Shown here: piece by piece, positions 1 through 9,949 of the stretch
Layout: every line of letters starts with the position of its first letter
How positions within the stretch are numbered: position 1 is the first letter of the stretch
Origin: CAZJYI01 sp964550025
Lineage (GTDB): Bacteria; Verrucomicrobiota; Kiritimatiellia; UBA8416; CAYOBW01
Reading direction: 5' to 3'
Assembly (NCBI GenBank): GCA_964550025.1
Contig: CAZJYI010000052.1
Coordinates: 1 to 64,000 of the forward strand
Length of the DNA stretch: 64,000 nucleotides
Translations under genes and position numbers: made by a program
The notes under the pieces: model-generated
The model's database searches: none
Told to the model about the DNA's origin: nothing
Seen by the model: only the letters and a program-made list of their open reading frames with translations

Positions 1-161
1 GGGGCGGCCTTCTTGGCAGCCTTCTTCTTCGGCGCGGCCTTCTTGGCAGCCTTCTTCTTCGGGGCGGCCTTCTTGGCAGCCTTCTTCTTCGGGGCGGCCT
101 TCTTGGCTACCTTCTTCTTCGGCGCGGCCTTCTTCTTGGTTGTCTTCTTTTTTGCTGGCAC
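1..161 (-). CDS. Histone H1-like Lys/Ala/Pro-rich protein (5' part; runs off the window)
   Basis: Reads from a GTG at 161 leftward and stays open to the window edge, about 53 codons. The start is fixed by a strong AGGAGG-type ribosome site at about 167-180 and by an in-frame TGA just upstream. After a short lead the protein is a tandem decapeptide of the type APKKKAAKKA, encoded by a nearly perfect 30-bp repeat. Such Lys/Ala/Pro tails are typical of bacterial histone H1-like proteins and of tailed HU proteins, which bind and compact DNA. The folded part, if any, lies outside the window, so the exact family cannot be named. Repeat number may vary between strains or be collapsed in the assembly. 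Confidence 0.75.
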   Translation of the reverse strand, partial: MPAKKKTTKKKAAPKKKVAKKAAPKKKAAKKAAPKKKAAKKAAPKKKAAKKAA

Positions 162-476
162 GTCTCGTCTCCTCCTCCTACCTCACGAATAGTGTCGCGA
201 GTTGTTTGGCATGCTCCGGATCCCGTCGCTCGTTCGTTGTCGAACACACCTCCTGAGCTTATGATTAGATCATGGAACACGAGTTGCTAAGTAGCAGCGA
301 GGACAACCATCCTCTGCAATCCCGTCCGCTGTTCTTCTGGTGTTCTTTTGCGCGGAACTTTACCCGCAAACCGAGAGCACGTCAACACATCGCAAACACT
401 TTTTTGCAGAAAAGACAAGAACGTTGCACGGTCACCGCAAGCGCACGGCCGCAAGACGTGCGACTCAGAAAGCGCG
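162..476. other. Intergenic region upstream of the H1-like gene
   Basis: No convincing gene is seen. It holds the purine-rich ribosome site of the H1-like gene (about 167-180) and presumably its promoter on the minus strand. The long overlapping reading frames here are shadows of the cyclase gene in other frames. Confidence 0.5.
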
Positions 477-1415
477 TCACGTACCGACGACGCGCCGGTA
501 GTCCCCCTCGCAGGCAATCTGTACCTGGTCCCGCCCACACTGCTTCGCGCGGTACAGCGCCGCGTCGGCCGCCGCGAGAAGACCGTCGACGTCGACCGTG
601 TCGTCGGCTCCGCCAATGGCCACACCAAGGCTGGCCGTAACGAAGACCTCTCCGGCCTCGGTCGCCGCCGGCGCCTCGCGCACCCGCAGCCGTATCCGCT
701 CCGCGAGGGCCACCGCCTGATCGCGGGTGTTGTTCGGCAGGACGATGAAGAACTCCTCGCCACCGTACCGGCACACCGAATCGTACGGCCGCACCGAGGA
801 CTGCATGCGCTCCGCCGCACGCCTCAGCACGCTGTCACCCGCGGCGTGGCCGTACGTGTCGTTGACGTGCTTGAAGTGATCGAGATCAACCATCGCCACG
901 GCAAGAGAGCTCTTCTCACGCCGCATACGTTCCAGCTCCCGCTCGAGAACGGCCGTGCCCTCGCCACGATTGTACAGACCGGTGAGGGAATCGTGCGTTG
1001 CCTGGTAGCTCAATGCGTCCCGGGCGCCCATCAGCTCCGCCTGGAGCTCGACGATGCGCTTGCCGGCCCTCACGCGGACCTCAAGTTCGTGGGTGTTGAA
1101 TGGCTTCACAATGTAGTCATCCGCACCCTCACCCAACCCCGCCACAATATCCTCGCGACTATCCTTGGCTGTCAGCAGGATCACGTATGTGTAGACCTGG
1201 TTGTCCGCCCCCCTCACTCCGCGCAGCACCTCGACCCCGTCCATTCCCGGCATCATCCAATCCAGAATGGCCAGCCGCGGCGCGTCCTCCTCGGCCAGCA
1301 CCTCAGCGGCCCGCTGCCCGTCCTCAACCGTGGTGACGTCGTAGCCCCACTTAGCCAGTCGAGCCTCCAGAACCCTTCTGGATACAGCATCGTCTTCTGC
1401 AACAAGCACTTTCAT
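477..1415 (-). CDS. Response regulator diguanylate cyclase (REC-GGDEF)
   Basis: A 312-residue two-domain protein. Residues 1-120 are a CheY-like receiver with acidic pocket (EDD at 7-9), phospho-acceptor Asp52 in LDWMMPGMDG and Lys104 in KPF. Residues about 140-305 are a GGDEF domain with an intact active site GGEEF (218-222) and the RxxD inhibitory site RPYD (209-212) exactly five residues upstream. It should make cyclic di-GMP from two GTP when phosphorylated, with product inhibition. The start at the MKVLV methionine (1415) is preferred because the receiver fold begins there; the frame stays open to 1526 but that extension is unlike protein. No cognate histidine kinase is adjacent, so it is probably an orphan regulator. 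Confidence 0.9.
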   Translation of the reverse strand: MKVLVAEDDAVSRRVLEARLAKWGYDVTTVEDGQRAAEVLAEEDAPRLAILDWMMPGMDGVEVLRGVRGADNQVYTYVILLTAKDSREDIVAGLGEGADDYIVKPFNTHELEVRVRAGKRIVELQAELMGARDALSYQATHDSLTGLYNRGEGTAVLERELERMRREKSSLAVAMVDLDHFKHVNDTYGHAAGDSVLRRAAERMQSSVRPYDSVCRYGGEEFFIVLPNNTRDQAVALAERIRLRVREAPAATEAGEVFVTASLGVAIGGADDTVDVDGLLAAADAALYRAKQCGRDQVQIACEGDYRRVVGT

Positions 1416-1529
1416 GAGCCAGCCCCATACCATGCGCTCGCCAGTCTTGCCGAACGCGCTTCTCACTAGACACACTATAGACGGCCGCGGCAGCCGTGGC
1501 AACATATTTGGCGCCCTCTGTCGCACAAA

Positions 1530-1670
1530 GGGCGCATCTGCGATTTGGTGCGCGATGAGGGGGACGCTCTTACGAGCGCACTACAAACGGGTGCGTCATC
1601 GTTCGTAGTTCCGCCGTGAGGCGGTCCCCAGCGGAAAACCAGCTTCAGGCACCGAATCGCAGATGCGCCC
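1530..1670. repeat. MITE-like element, copy A (22-bp terminal inverted repeats)
   Basis: A 141-bp element with terminal inverted repeats at 1530-1551 and 1649-1670 (one mismatch), core GCGCATCTGCGATTTGGT. It is bordered by a near-duplicate, tcgcacaaag at 1521-1530 and tctcacaaag at 1671-1680, which could be an imperfect target-site duplication. Internally it has short hairpins, including CGCTCTTACGAGCG and CCGCCGTGAGGCGG. The same element lies in reverse orientation at 62459-62605. It carries no coding sequence. It fills the gap between the cyclase gene and the beta-helix gene, in which nothing else is recognisable. Confidence 0.85.
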
Positions 1671-1735
1671 TCTCACAAAGACTTGATCACTGAGTGCACA
1701 CCGGATACCGTCCCCGCAACGAACGGAGTCATTGG

Positions 1736-3247
1736 ATGAACGTCTCACGCCCACTGTTTCTCACGGCGGCCCTGGCCTGGCTTTGCGCCGGGCCGCCTGC
1801 CTCCGCCCGGCAGTACTCCCACCTGTGGGGCCGCGCCGGAGAGAAGTGGTCGCCCGAGAGCAGGCTCCCGGATTTCTCCTTCGCCGGCTACCGCTCGGGG
1901 GAAGCCCCGTTGCCGAGCATCCGGTCGGTCACCTCGGTGCGCGAACACGGCGCCAGGGGCGACGGCAGGACCGATGACACGCAGGCGTTCATCAGGGCCG
2001 TCGACGCCACCGACAGGGGCGACATCCTGATTCCCCGGGGGCGCTACCTCATCACCGACATCATCCGGATCAGGAAACCCCACATCGTGCTGCGCGGCGC
2101 CGGACCGGACAAGACCGTCATCTACTGCCCAAAAGGACTGGAGCAGGTCCGCCCCAACATGGGGAAGACGACGAGCGGCCGTCCCACCTCCAACTACTCC
2201 TGGTCGGGCGGCTGCTTCTGGGCCACGGGCGGCTACCAGAGCAAGCCTCTCTCGCGTATCACGTCGGAAACGCGGCGCGGCGCCCGCATCATCACTCTGC
2301 AGAAGGCCTCGGGCCTCGCCAAAGGCCGCCGCGTGGTCGTCGAAGTAACGGACGACAAGTCGCGCTCCCTTCTCAACCACCTCTACTCCGGCGATCCCGG
2401 AGACACGCGCAAGATCAGGGGCAACGTGCGCACGAGCATGATCAACCGCATCACGGCAATCCACGGCAACAAGGTTTACCTGGAACGTCCTTTGCGGTTT
2501 GACCTTCGCCAGGCCTGGTCCCCTACCCTGAGAGCCTTCGAGCCCAGCGTGAGCGAGGTGGGAATCGAGGACATGACGTTCGAGTTTCCCAACACACCCT
2601 ACAAGGGGCACTTCACGGAAATCGGCTACAACGCCATTGCACTGTACGGCGTGTCCGACTGCTGGGTGCGCAACGTGCACGTCGTCAACTGCGACAGCGG
2701 AATCTACGCCTCCGGCGCGTTCTGCACACTGGAAGATATCGTCCTGCGCTCGGACAGGCGCACGTCCGGCGGCACCACGGGACACCATGGCATCACCCTC
2801 GGAACGGACAACCTGTGCCGCAACTTTGACTTCCGAACGCACTTCATCCACGATTTCACCGTTTCGAACTTCGCCGCCGGCAACGTCGTGAAGAACGACC
2901 GCGGGACCAACCTCTCCCTCGACCACCACAAGAAAGGCCCGCACGAGAACCTGTTCTGCAATCTCGACCTCGGGCGCGGCAGCGAGATGTGGCGCTGCGG
3001 AGGCGGCGGGTCGCTCGGCAAGCACTGCGGCGCGCGCGGCACATTCTGGTGCATCCGCGCCGAGCGCGACCAGGCCTGGCCCCCCAGCCGCTTCGGGCCG
3101 GACTCCATGAACCTCGTGGGACTGCGCACGAAGTCACCGTCACGCAAAGACCCCGACGGCAAGTGGTTCGAGGCCATACCCCCGGAGCAGCTCCACCCCA
3201 AAGACCTCCACGCCGCCCAGCTCGCGCGCAGACTGCGGCAGAGATGA
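1736..3247 (+). CDS. Secreted right-handed beta-helix (pectate lyase superfamily) protein
   Basis: 503 residues. An N-terminal signal peptide (hydrophobic LFLTAALAWLCA, cleavage near PASA) is followed at about residues 65-100 by the pectate-lyase-superfamily opening, where EHGARGDGRTDDTQAF is followed by IPRGRYLI. The rest has the repeating short strands of a parallel beta-helix. The family covers polysaccharide lyases, hydrolases and epimerases acting on acidic glycans outside the cytoplasm; the substrate cannot be told from sequence. The ATG at 1736 is chosen over one at 1694 because the signal peptide starts there and an ACGGAG site precedes it. It stands alone on the plus strand. Confidence 0.8.
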   Translation: MNVSRPLFLTAALAWLCAGPPASARQYSHLWGRAGEKWSPESRLPDFSFAGYRSGEAPLPSIRSVTSVREHGARGDGRTDDTQAFIRAVDATDRGDILIPRGRYLITDIIRIRKPHIVLRGAGPDKTVIYCPKGLEQVRPNMGKTTSGRPTSNYSWSGGCFWATGGYQSKPLSRITSETRRGARIITLQKASGLAKGRRVVVEVTDDKSRSLLNHLYSGDPGDTRKIRGNVRTSMINRITAIHGNKVYLERPLRFDLRQAWSPTLRAFEPSVSEVGIEDMTFEFPNTPYKGHFTEIGYNAIALYGVSDCWVRNVHVVNCDSGIYASGAFCTLEDIVLRSDRRTSGGTTGHHGITLGTDNLCRNFDFRTHFIHDFTVSNFAAGNVVKNDRGTNLSLDHHKKGPHENLFCNLDLGRGSEMWRCGGGGSLGKHCGARGTFWCIRAERDQAWPPSRFGPDSMNLVGLRTKSPSRKDPDGKWFEAIPPEQLHPKDLHAAQLARRLRQR

Positions 3248-3301
3248 CCCGTCAGGCATCGGCCGTTTCGCGGATCCGTCCCCCCCGGCGCCTTCGGCGT
3301 A

Positions 3302-4708
3302 CTACCGGGTCGAGACCGAGAGGCCGTCCGGCAATTCCCGCTCGATCTCGTCGATGCGGTAGCCAAAACCGGGACCGCTGAGGGTTGACAGGTCGACGCA
3401 GCCGTTGCGGCGGCGGTAGAGACCGGGATGGACGGCCGCCTCGGGGAGCGAAGCGTCGGGGTAGAACTGCATGGCGTTGGTCTCGACCCCCATGATGGTC
3501 CCGGCGTGCGCCGCCAGCAGGACGTGAGGCACCTGGGCCAGCATGGGGTTGGTGAGGTCCTGCACCATCATCTGCATGCCGTGCGCCTTGCCCCAGCAAA
3601 GCGAAAGCAGGGCGCCGGTCTGCGTCTTGCATGTCTTGAGGGCAACCCCCGTCCATCCCAGGCTGTGGCCGAGCTTGACCAGATGCCAGTCATGCGCGCT
3701 TTCATCCATAAACAGCGGCTTGCGTTGCGAGACGCTGTGCACGTCGATGCGGTTGGCTTCCAGATCGTACGGAAACGGCTGCTCGACGTAGAGAATCATG
3801 TCATGGATGCGGGGGTGTTCCTGTTCCAGGCGGTCGAGGATGGCGTTCACGTAGTCCGGGTCCGTCACCGTACAGTTGAAGTCCGAGGTCAGCCATTGCA
3901 CGCCACCCGCAAGTCCCACCTCGCCCACTTTGAGCAGACGGTCATAGTCCCACGCCGCGTCGTTTCCGCGCAACTTGACTTTGAGGCACTTGAGGCCGTC
4001 CTCGCGGATCCAGTCGGCAAGCAACACGGGATAGCCGTCATCCGGTTCCTCGCCCGTCAACTCCGACGCGTCAACGGCATCCTTCCCGCCCACCAGGTGC
4101 CACGCGGGCAGCTCGTCGGGAACGAGATCGACGAAGAAGTCCTGCGGGTAGAGACCGGCGAACGAGACATCGCTGCCCTCCGCCGGCGTGAGGTAGGCCG
4201 CAAGGTCCCTGTTCATGTACCCGGCATTGTAGGTGGAATAGGTGGGGACGCCGTGCAGCACACCGTAGGCGTCGTGCAGCGCAAGGTCAAAGGCCGAACA
4301 GCAGACCAGCGCCGCCAGCCACGGCATCTTCGCCTCATCGTCCCTGTTCGCGTTGAAGCGCGCCAGGAGGTCCGCCAGCCGTCCGAAAATGAACGCGTGG
4401 CCAATCTCGAACGCGTGCCCCGTGTCGCCGACCCGCCGCCATTCGTCGGCCAGCAACGCACAGAAAGCTCTCAATGCCTGGTGCCTGTCCTCGTACGGCA
4501 GACTGGAGGGCCAGACCCACTGCACGCTCAGCGGGGTCTCCCCCCACCCGCATGCCCGCGCACCCGCTGCTCCCTCGACCTCCATGCACACGCGGGCGCA
4601 GGTAACAAACGTCAGCGTCTCGGGGCCGAACTTCAACGGCACGCGCGTCTCGACGGGGAGAAAACGCAGCACCACGTCAACCGGTTTCACGTCGGTGGAA
4701 TCTGGCAT
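3302..4708 (-). CDS. Mandelate racemase/muconate lactonizing enzyme-like (enolase superfamily) protein
   Basis: 468 residues, longer than the usual 350-400 of this family. The C-terminal half shows the enolase-superfamily barrel signals in order: the basic KCLKVKLRGN strand (a Lys-x-Lys pair), an Asp ligand in SDFNCTVTD, a Glu ligand in YVEQPF, and MDESAHD on a later strand. Such enzymes abstract the alpha-proton of a carboxylate using Mg2+ (dehydratases of sugar acids, racemases, cycloisomerases). No N-terminal signal is visible, so it is probably cytoplasmic and acts in sugar-acid catabolism. The stop codon TAG overlaps a GTAG next to a small palindrome (3289-3305). Substrate unknown. Confidence 0.8.
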   Translation of the reverse strand: MPDSTDVKPVDVVLRFLPVETRVPLKFGPETLTFVTCARVCMEVEGAAGARACGWGETPLSVQWVWPSSLPYEDRHQALRAFCALLADEWRRVGDTGHAFEIGHAFIFGRLADLLARFNANRDDEAKMPWLAALVCCSAFDLALHDAYGVLHGVPTYSTYNAGYMNRDLAAYLTPAEGSDVSFAGLYPQDFFVDLVPDELPAWHLVGGKDAVDASELTGEEPDDGYPVLLADWIREDGLKCLKVKLRGNDAAWDYDRLLKVGEVGLAGGVQWLTSDFNCTVTDPDYVNAILDRLEQEHPRIHDMILYVEQPFPYDLEANRIDVHSVSQRKPLFMDESAHDWHLVKLGHSLGWTGVALKTCKTQTGALLSLCWGKAHGMQMMVQDLTNPMLAQVPHVLLAAHAGTIMGVETNAMQFYPDASLPEAAVHPGLYRRRNGCVDLSTLSGPGFGYRIDEIERELPDGLSVSTR

Positions 4709-4757
4709 GGTTTCAGCGCGCCCTTTCGTTGCCGCGTTGATCTCCGGGTCTCAACAC

Positions 4758-5873
4758 TCACTTCCGCTTCCGTCGGCCCTTCGCACCCTTCTTCCCCGGC
4801 CTTCTCGCGGCAGACGGCCTCCGCCCTGTCACGACTTCGTCATCCACGGCGAGCTCGTGGGCGTGCTCCATCACGCTCTTGAGCAATTCGACCGTCGCAT
4901 CCATGTCATCCGAGTGGCAGAGCTGCACGGTCGAGTGCATGTAGCGCACGGGCGCGCCTACGGTCGTGGACAGGACGCCCGCGCGCGACTGCTGCATGGC
5001 GGCGGCGTCCGTTCCACCGCCGATGTTCTTCTGGTGCGGGATCTTGAAGCGCTTGCACACGTCGAGCAGAAATCCCACCAGCTTGCGGTTCCCGATCGTG
5101 AGCCGGTCAACGATGTAGACGCCGGTCCCTTCCCCCAGGTTGCAGGTCTGATCATGATCCTTCGAGTAGGCGCCCCGGCAGAGGCTCCCGTCGAGGGCGA
5201 TGCCGATGTCCGGCTCGACGCCGAATGCCGCCGTGCGCGCGCCGCGCAGCCCGACCTCTTCCTGGACGGAGCTCACGGCGTAGACATCGACCGACGTGTC
5301 GCCAACCTGACGCATGGCGTCGAGCAGACAGTACGTGCCGATGCGGTCGTCGAAGTTTCTGCCAACCACCGTCTTGTCATTCAGCACAGACACGTCGTCC
5401 TCAAAGCTGGCGATGTCACCCACGGAAACGCGCTTGAGCAGCGTCTTCGAGGGAAGGCCCGTATCGATGACAAGGTCATCGAGTTTGGCGCGCTTGTCGT
5501 CATCCTTCTTTCGCGGCGCCGGCACGACGACGCCGCGCACGGGCTTGCGGCCGTGGATGATGACGCGTTGCGATTCAATCGCCTGCGGATTGAGTCCGCC
5601 GAGCTGAATGAAGCGGATGAACCCTTTGTCGTCGATGTGCTTGACCATCATGCCGATCTCGTCGACGTGCGCCGACAACATGAGGCGAACGGGCCGTTCC
5701 CGGTCTTTCGGGGGATGGGTTGCCCGCTTCAACCCGATCACGTTCCCCATGCGGTCACGACGCACTTCGTCGCAGCAGGCCAACAAAACGTCCATCACGA
5801 CCGCCTGGGCATCATCTTCGTACCCGGACACGCCTGGAACGTTGCACACTTTCTCCAACAGTTTCAGATCCAT
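4758..5873 (-). CDS. M42 family metallopeptidase (glutamyl/deblocking aminopeptidase type)
   Basis: 371 residues, the normal length for M42 plus a basic tail. Metal and catalytic signals are present: SAHVDEIG (His69, Asp71), GRNFDDRIG (bridging Asp near 175-176), QEEVGLRG (catalytic Glu pair near 205-206), an Asp in ALDGS near 228, and a late HS in YMHSTVQ. M42 enzymes are cytosolic dodecameric tetrahedral aminopeptidases that trim peptides; some relatives act as endoglucanases. The last 25 residues are a Lys/Arg-rich extension not typical of the family. The gene is 49 bp downstream of the enolase-superfamily start in map order and on the same strand, so the two may be cotranscribed. Confidence 0.9.
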   Translation of the reverse strand: MDLKLLEKVCNVPGVSGYEDDAQAVVMDVLLACCDEVRRDRMGNVIGLKRATHPPKDRERPVRLMLSAHVDEIGMMVKHIDDKGFIRFIQLGGLNPQAIESQRVIIHGRKPVRGVVVPAPRKKDDDKRAKLDDLVIDTGLPSKTLLKRVSVGDIASFEDDVSVLNDKTVVGRNFDDRIGTYCLLDAMRQVGDTSVDVYAVSSVQEEVGLRGARTAAFGVEPDIGIALDGSLCRGAYSKDHDQTCNLGEGTGVYIVDRLTIGNRKLVGFLLDVCKRFKIPHQKNIGGGTDAAAMQQSRAGVLSTTVGAPVRYMHSTVQLCHSDDMDATVELLKSVMEHAHELAVDDEVVTGRRPSAARRPGKKGAKGRRKRK

Positions 5874-6173
5874 TGACTGTCCATCCCCTTTCGCCTCACC
5901 GTTAGCAGCGTTCCCTTCGGCGCGTCAACCGGGCTGTACGCACCGGAATGCTCCGTCCGGGACCGGTTCAACCAGCAGGCTGTCAACCAGTCGGCGGAAC
6001 GTGCTGCTCACGCACGCCATGGCGTCACGGCCCGGATTATTTGGTGACTAAACAAGACGCAGGGTGAAAAGGCAAGAATGAAACGCGGGCCTTCCGAAAC
6101 ACGGACAGGGATGGTATGTTCATACGGTTGAATGGAGTTTTATGCACTGGAGAAAGACGGGAGAAGAAGCCAC
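5874..6173. other. Intergenic region, no gene seen
   Basis: Divergent promoters for the M42 peptidase (leftward) and the SGNH hydrolase (rightward) are expected here. No convincing gene, RNA or repeat was recognised. An ATG at 6132 is in frame with the next gene and is a possible alternative start. Confidence 0.4.
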
Positions 6174-6896
6174 GTGAAACAACATGTCGTTCTGATTGTC
6201 GGACTCGTCACCGTTGCCTGCCTGGCTGAAGCGGCGCCGCGAGAGGCCGCGCCGAAGAAGAAACGCCGGGTCAATCCCGCCATGGCGCCCGTACAGGATG
6301 CTCCCGGCCTGCCCCGCGTGTTGATCATCGGAGATTCAATCTCCATCGGCTATACGGTGCCGGTGCGTGAACTGATGAAAGGGAAAGCAAACGTGCACCG
6401 CCCACGAACCAACTGTGGCCCAACCACCCGCGGCCTGGCGCAGATCGACGCGTGGCTGGGCGGCGGGAAGTGGGACGTCATTCACTTCAACTGGGGGCTG
6501 CACGATCTGAAGTACATGGGCCCCCAGGGGCAGAACCTGGCCGACCCCAAGGCAGCCACCAGCAAACCGCAGGTTCCCATCGACGCGTACGAACAAAATC
6601 TCGACAAACTGGTCGCCCGGTTGAAACAGACCGGGGCGAAGCTGGTCTGGCGCAATACAACACCCGTTCCCCCCGGTGCCAAGGGGCGGGTGGTCGGCGA
6701 TTCGAAACGCTACAACGAAGCCGCGGCGCGCGTCATGAAGAAGCACGGTGTGCCTACGCACGACATGTACTCGTTCTGCATGCCGCGCATGCAGGAGATC
6801 ATGCTCCCCGCCAACGTACACTTCACCCCGAAAGGCTCCAAGGCCCTCGCCGAGACCGTGGTGGCCGCAATCGAGAAGGCGCTCGCCGGCCCCTGA
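6174..6896 (+). CDS. Secreted SGNH/GDSL-type hydrolase
   Basis: About 240 residues. A GTG at 6174 is preferred because GGGAGAAG lies just upstream and the product then begins with a clean signal peptide ([19 protein letters not shown]); the ATG at 6132 would add 14 residues. The SGNH blocks are visible: the nucleophile motif IIGDSISIG, an NWGLHD block in the place of GxND, and a C-terminal NVHFTPKG with the catalytic His. Members are esterases, including carbohydrate acetyl-esterases, so deacylation of a polysaccharide side chain in the periplasm is plausible. An Ala/Lys/Arg-rich linker follows the signal peptide. Confidence 0.8.
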   Translation: MKQHVVLIVGLVTVACLAEAAPREAAPKKKRRVNPAMAPVQDAPGLPRVLIIGDSISIGYTVPVRELMKGKANVHRPRTNCGPTTRGLAQIDAWLGGGKWDVIHFNWGLHDLKYMGPQGQNLADPKAATSKPQVPIDAYEQNLDKLVARLKQTGAKLVWRNTTPVPPGAKGRVVGDSKRYNEAAARVMKKHGVPTHDMYSFCMPRMQEIMLPANVHFTPKGSKALAETVVAAIEKALAGP

Positions 6897-6986
6897 CGCC
6901 TTGAGGCCGGGACGGGGCAACGGCGGCGGCGCTTGCGGCCGGCCTACCTGCTCAGGCGCAGACGCGGGCGAGAGGAAAGGACGATC

Positions 6987-8138
6987 GTGAATCCATTGCG
7001 CACATACTCTCTTCTTCTGACGGTTCCCTTCCTGGCCGGGTGCGCACACTACACAGGGATCGGAACGACAGGAGGGGAACGTTCCGCCGGCGGCTTCCGC
7101 GCGGACCCCGTCGTGTCGACGGCGGTCGGGAAGGGCGTGGCGGCACTGCTGTCGCGGCAGCATGCGGACGACGGGTCCTGGGGCGGCGACGACGTAAAGG
7201 TCCAGAGCTCCCACAAGTCGGACTACCCCGTTGCCATATCCAGCCTGGCCTACCTGGCCCTGACCGCGGTTGCACCGGGCAATCTCGATGCCGACCGGGC
7301 AAGGGAGAAGTCGCTGCGCTTCATTCTCGACACAATAGACGACGCGGGAAACATGCTGGACACCCGTGACCACACGCCAAAAGTGCACGAACGGAACCTG
7401 TGGAGCCAGGGGTTCAGTCTTTTCGTGCTGGGGCACATTCTGCGTTCAGACGCCGTCGTCGGTGTGCAGCCGGAGGAGATACGCGCGAAGATGGCCGCCA
7501 TGGTGTCGGCCCTGGCGAAGACGCAATGCAAGGACGGGGGCTGGACGTACAACAAGGGGGCCGGCGAGGGCTTCACCACGGCCACAATCCTGCTCGGACT
7601 TCTCTCGGCCCGGGACGCTGGGGTGGGCGTACCCGAGGCGCTGGTCCGCCGATCAACGGAGTTACTGCAGCGCGTGAGCAACCCCGGTTTCTACGTAGCG
7701 TACAAGGGCATTCCCCGCAAACTGGACACCAGCGGCGAGGTCCGCGATTCGAGCGGGCGTTCGGTGCAGATCGAACTGGCTCTCCTGGAGGCTGGCAGAG
7801 GGTCGGGGGAGAGACTGAAGACCGCGGTCGAGTGCTTCGTCAAACACCGCGACCGGCTCGACAGGGTCCGGGATCTTGAAGAGGGCTGCCACCAGCCACC
7901 CTACAAAATCGGGACCTTCTACTGCTTCTTTGACTACTTCTACGTGGCCCAGGCACTGGAGCACCTGGACTCCACGTCCAGGGACAGGTACCGCGCCGTT
8001 CTCAGGCCGCATTTTCTCGGGCTTCAGAAGGAAGACGGCCACTGGATCGACTCGCGTGATCACTGCGGCGAGTCGTACGGCACGGCCATGGGCCTGCTCA
8101 TCCTGTCCGCGCCCGCGTGGGGCGATCCGCACACGTAG
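6987..8138 (+). CDS. Lipoprotein with terpenoid cyclase/prenyltransferase-like alpha-alpha barrel
   Basis: 383 residues. The GTG at 6987 follows AGAGGAAAGG (6971-6980) and opens a lipoprotein signal ending in the lipobox LAGC. The mature part shows squalene-cyclase/prenyltransferase alpha-alpha toroid repeats: DGSWGGDD near the start, DGGWTYNKG in the middle, and DGHWIDSRD followed by [10 protein letters not shown] at the end. The catalytic DxDD of squalene-hopene cyclase is not seen, so this is likely a repeat-fold surface protein, as is common in PVC genomes, rather than a hopanoid enzyme. It is followed by PPi-PFK but separated by about 100 bp. Confidence 0.75.
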   Translation: MNPLRTYSLLLTVPFLAGCAHYTGIGTTGGERSAGGFRADPVVSTAVGKGVAALLSRQHADDGSWGGDDVKVQSSHKSDYPVAISSLAYLALTAVAPGNLDADRAREKSLRFILDTIDDAGNMLDTRDHTPKVHERNLWSQGFSLFVLGHILRSDAVVGVQPEEIRAKMAAMVSALAKTQCKDGGWTYNKGAGEGFTTATILLGLLSARDAGVGVPEALVRRSTELLQRVSNPGFYVAYKGIPRKLDTSGEVRDSSGRSVQIELALLEAGRGSGERLKTAVECFVKHRDRLDRVRDLEEGCHQPPYKIGTFYCFFDYFYVAQALEHLDSTSRDRYRAVLRPHFLGLQKEDGHWIDSRDHCGESYGTAMGLLILSAPAWGDPHT

Positions 8139-8242
8139 GAATTTTAGCGTTGATTACAGTGCCCATACTGAGCGATTCTGCCAACCCGTATGACAGCCTT
8201 TTTGATGGACAGGAACGACCGGAAGGAACCCGAGGACAGACG

Positions 8243-9907
8243 ATGACAGCCATATCTTCGCTACAGCAAGCGCGTGCCGCCTACCAACCCAAACTGCCTG
8301 CGATTCTTGCGAACAACGGTCCGTTCGTTACCCTCGCGGAGGGGGAGGCAACCGAATCCGTGGCCGACCAGGACGAGATCCGCCGGCTTTTCTCCGGCAC
8401 CTACGGCCTCCCGGTCGTGACGTTTTCACCGGGCCAGACGCGCGAAACCGCGCCCATCACGGTCGGCGTCATCCTGTCGGGCGGGCAGGCTCCGGGCGGG
8501 CACAACGTCATCGCCGGCCTTTTCGACGGTCTCAAGGCCCTCAATCCCGCCAACAGACTGCTGGGATTCAAGGGCGGCCCCAAGGGGCTCATGACGAATC
8601 GCTACATGGAGCTCACCGACGAGGTGATCGATGCCTACCGCAACACGGGCGGATTCGACATGATTCAGAGCGGCCGCGACAAGATCGAGGAACCGGAACA
8701 CTTTGAGGCGGCCCTGGCAACCTGCGAGGCCAATGCCGTCAGCGCGCTGGTCGTGATAGGCGGCGACGATTCCAACACCAACGCCTGCCTGCTCGCCCAG
8801 TACATGGCGGACCAGGGAAAGGCCATCCAGGTCATCGGCTGTCCGAAAACCATCGACGGTGACCTGAAGAACGAGCAGATTGAGGTCTCGTTCGGTTTCG
8901 ATACGGCCACCAAGGTCTACAGCGAATTGATCGGCAACATCGAGCGCGATGCAAACTCCGCGCAGAAGTACTGGCATTTCATCAAGCTGATGGGACGCTC
9001 GGCATCGCACATCGCGCTCGAATGCGCGCTGCAGACGCAGCCCAATTGCTGCCTCATCAGCGAGGAAGTCGCCGCCCGCAAGCAGACTCTGAAGGAGATC
9101 GTCGAGGAACTCGCGACGCTCGTCAAACGGCGTGCAGACGACGGTAAGAACTTCGGCGTCGTGCTGATTCCGGAGGGTCTGATCGAGTTCATTCCGGAGA
9201 TGCAGACGCTGATCGGCGAGCTCAACGAACTGCTCTCCGACAAGGGCGGGAACAAGACGCACTTCGACGCTCTGCCGTCCGACGATGACCGTCTCCAATT
9301 CGTGAACAGCAAGCTCTCGCCCGCCTCGTCGCAGGCCTTCAGTTCGCTGCCGATGGCCATCCAGTTTCAACTGCTCGGAGACCGCGACCCGCACGGCAAC
9401 GTGCAGGTTTCGAGGATCGAAACAGAGAAGCTGCTGATCGATCTCGTGGGGGATCTCCTGCGCGAGTGGAAAACGGCTGAAACCTACACCGGGAAGTTCA
9501 GCGCCCAATCGCACTTCTTCGGCTACGAGGGCCGTTGCGCGGCGCCGTCCAACTTCGACGCGGACTACTGCTACAGCCTGGGCTACACGGCAGCCGCGTT
9601 GATCGGCGGCGGCAAGACGGGTTACCTCAGCAGCGTACGCGGGCTCTGTGCCCCGGCTGCCGAATGGCTGGCCGGCGGCATTCCGCTGACCATGATGATG
9701 AACGTGGAGCGGCGGCATGGTGAGGCCAAGGCGGTCATTCGCAAGGCGCTCGTCGAGCTGGACGGCAAGCCCTTCAAGACCTTCGCCGCCATGCGGGACG
9801 CCAACGCCGTGGGCACGGAGTACGTCTATCCCGGCCCGATCCAGTACTTCGGGCCTCCTGAAGTATGCGATGTGGTCACGCGCACACTACGGCTGGAACA
9901 CGAGTAG
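8243..9907 (+). CDS. pfp: Diphosphate--fructose-6-phosphate 1-phosphotransferase
   Basis: 554 residues, matching the long plant/spirochaete-type PPi-dependent phosphofructokinase. It converts fructose 6-phosphate and PPi to fructose 1,6-bisphosphate and Pi, reversibly, in the cytosol. Visible signatures are [23 protein letters not shown] (the second Asp of GGDD goes with PPi rather than ATP use), [10 protein letters not shown] with the catalytic Asp, KLMGRSASH, and [12 protein letters not shown]. The ATG at 8243 is preceded by CGAGGA, and the conserved N-terminus begins soon after; the frame is open further upstream but overlaps the preceding gene. PPi-PFK is a frequent glycolytic option in anaerobes and PVC bacteria. 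Confidence 0.95.
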   Translation: MTAISSLQQARAAYQPKLPAILANNGPFVTLAEGEATESVADQDEIRRLFSGTYGLPVVTFSPGQTRETAPITVGVILSGGQAPGGHNVIAGLFDGLKALNPANRLLGFKGGPKGLMTNRYMELTDEVIDAYRNTGGFDMIQSGRDKIEEPEHFEAALATCEANAVSALVVIGGDDSNTNACLLAQYMADQGKAIQVIGCPKTIDGDLKNEQIEVSFGFDTATKVYSELIGNIERDANSAQKYWHFIKLMGRSASHIALECALQTQPNCCLISEEVAARKQTLKEIVEELATLVKRRADDGKNFGVVLIPEGLIEFIPEMQTLIGELNELLSDKGGNKTHFDALPSDDDRLQFVNSKLSPASSQAFSSLPMAIQFQLLGDRDPHGNVQVSRIETEKLLIDLVGDLLREWKTAETYTGKFSAQSHFFGYEGRCAAPSNFDADYCYSLGYTAAALIGGGKTGYLSSVRGLCAPAAEWLAGGIPLTMMMNVERRHGEAKAVIRKALVELDGKPFKTFAAMRDANAVGTEYVYPGPIQYFGPPEVCDVVTRTLRLEHE

Positions 9908-9949
9908 AGTTGCATTCGACGACGCGCAGCCCGGTTGGCCGCCAGATGC

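Noticed and set aside
1745..3025. Minus-strand frame of 426 codons opposite the beta-helix gene
   Set aside because: Composition is that of an antisense shadow, and the plus-strand product has a signal peptide and family motifs.
6987..8138. Squalene-hopene cyclase
   Set aside because: The fold repeats are present, but the catalytic DxDD motif and full length (~630 residues) are missing, and it is a lipoprotein.
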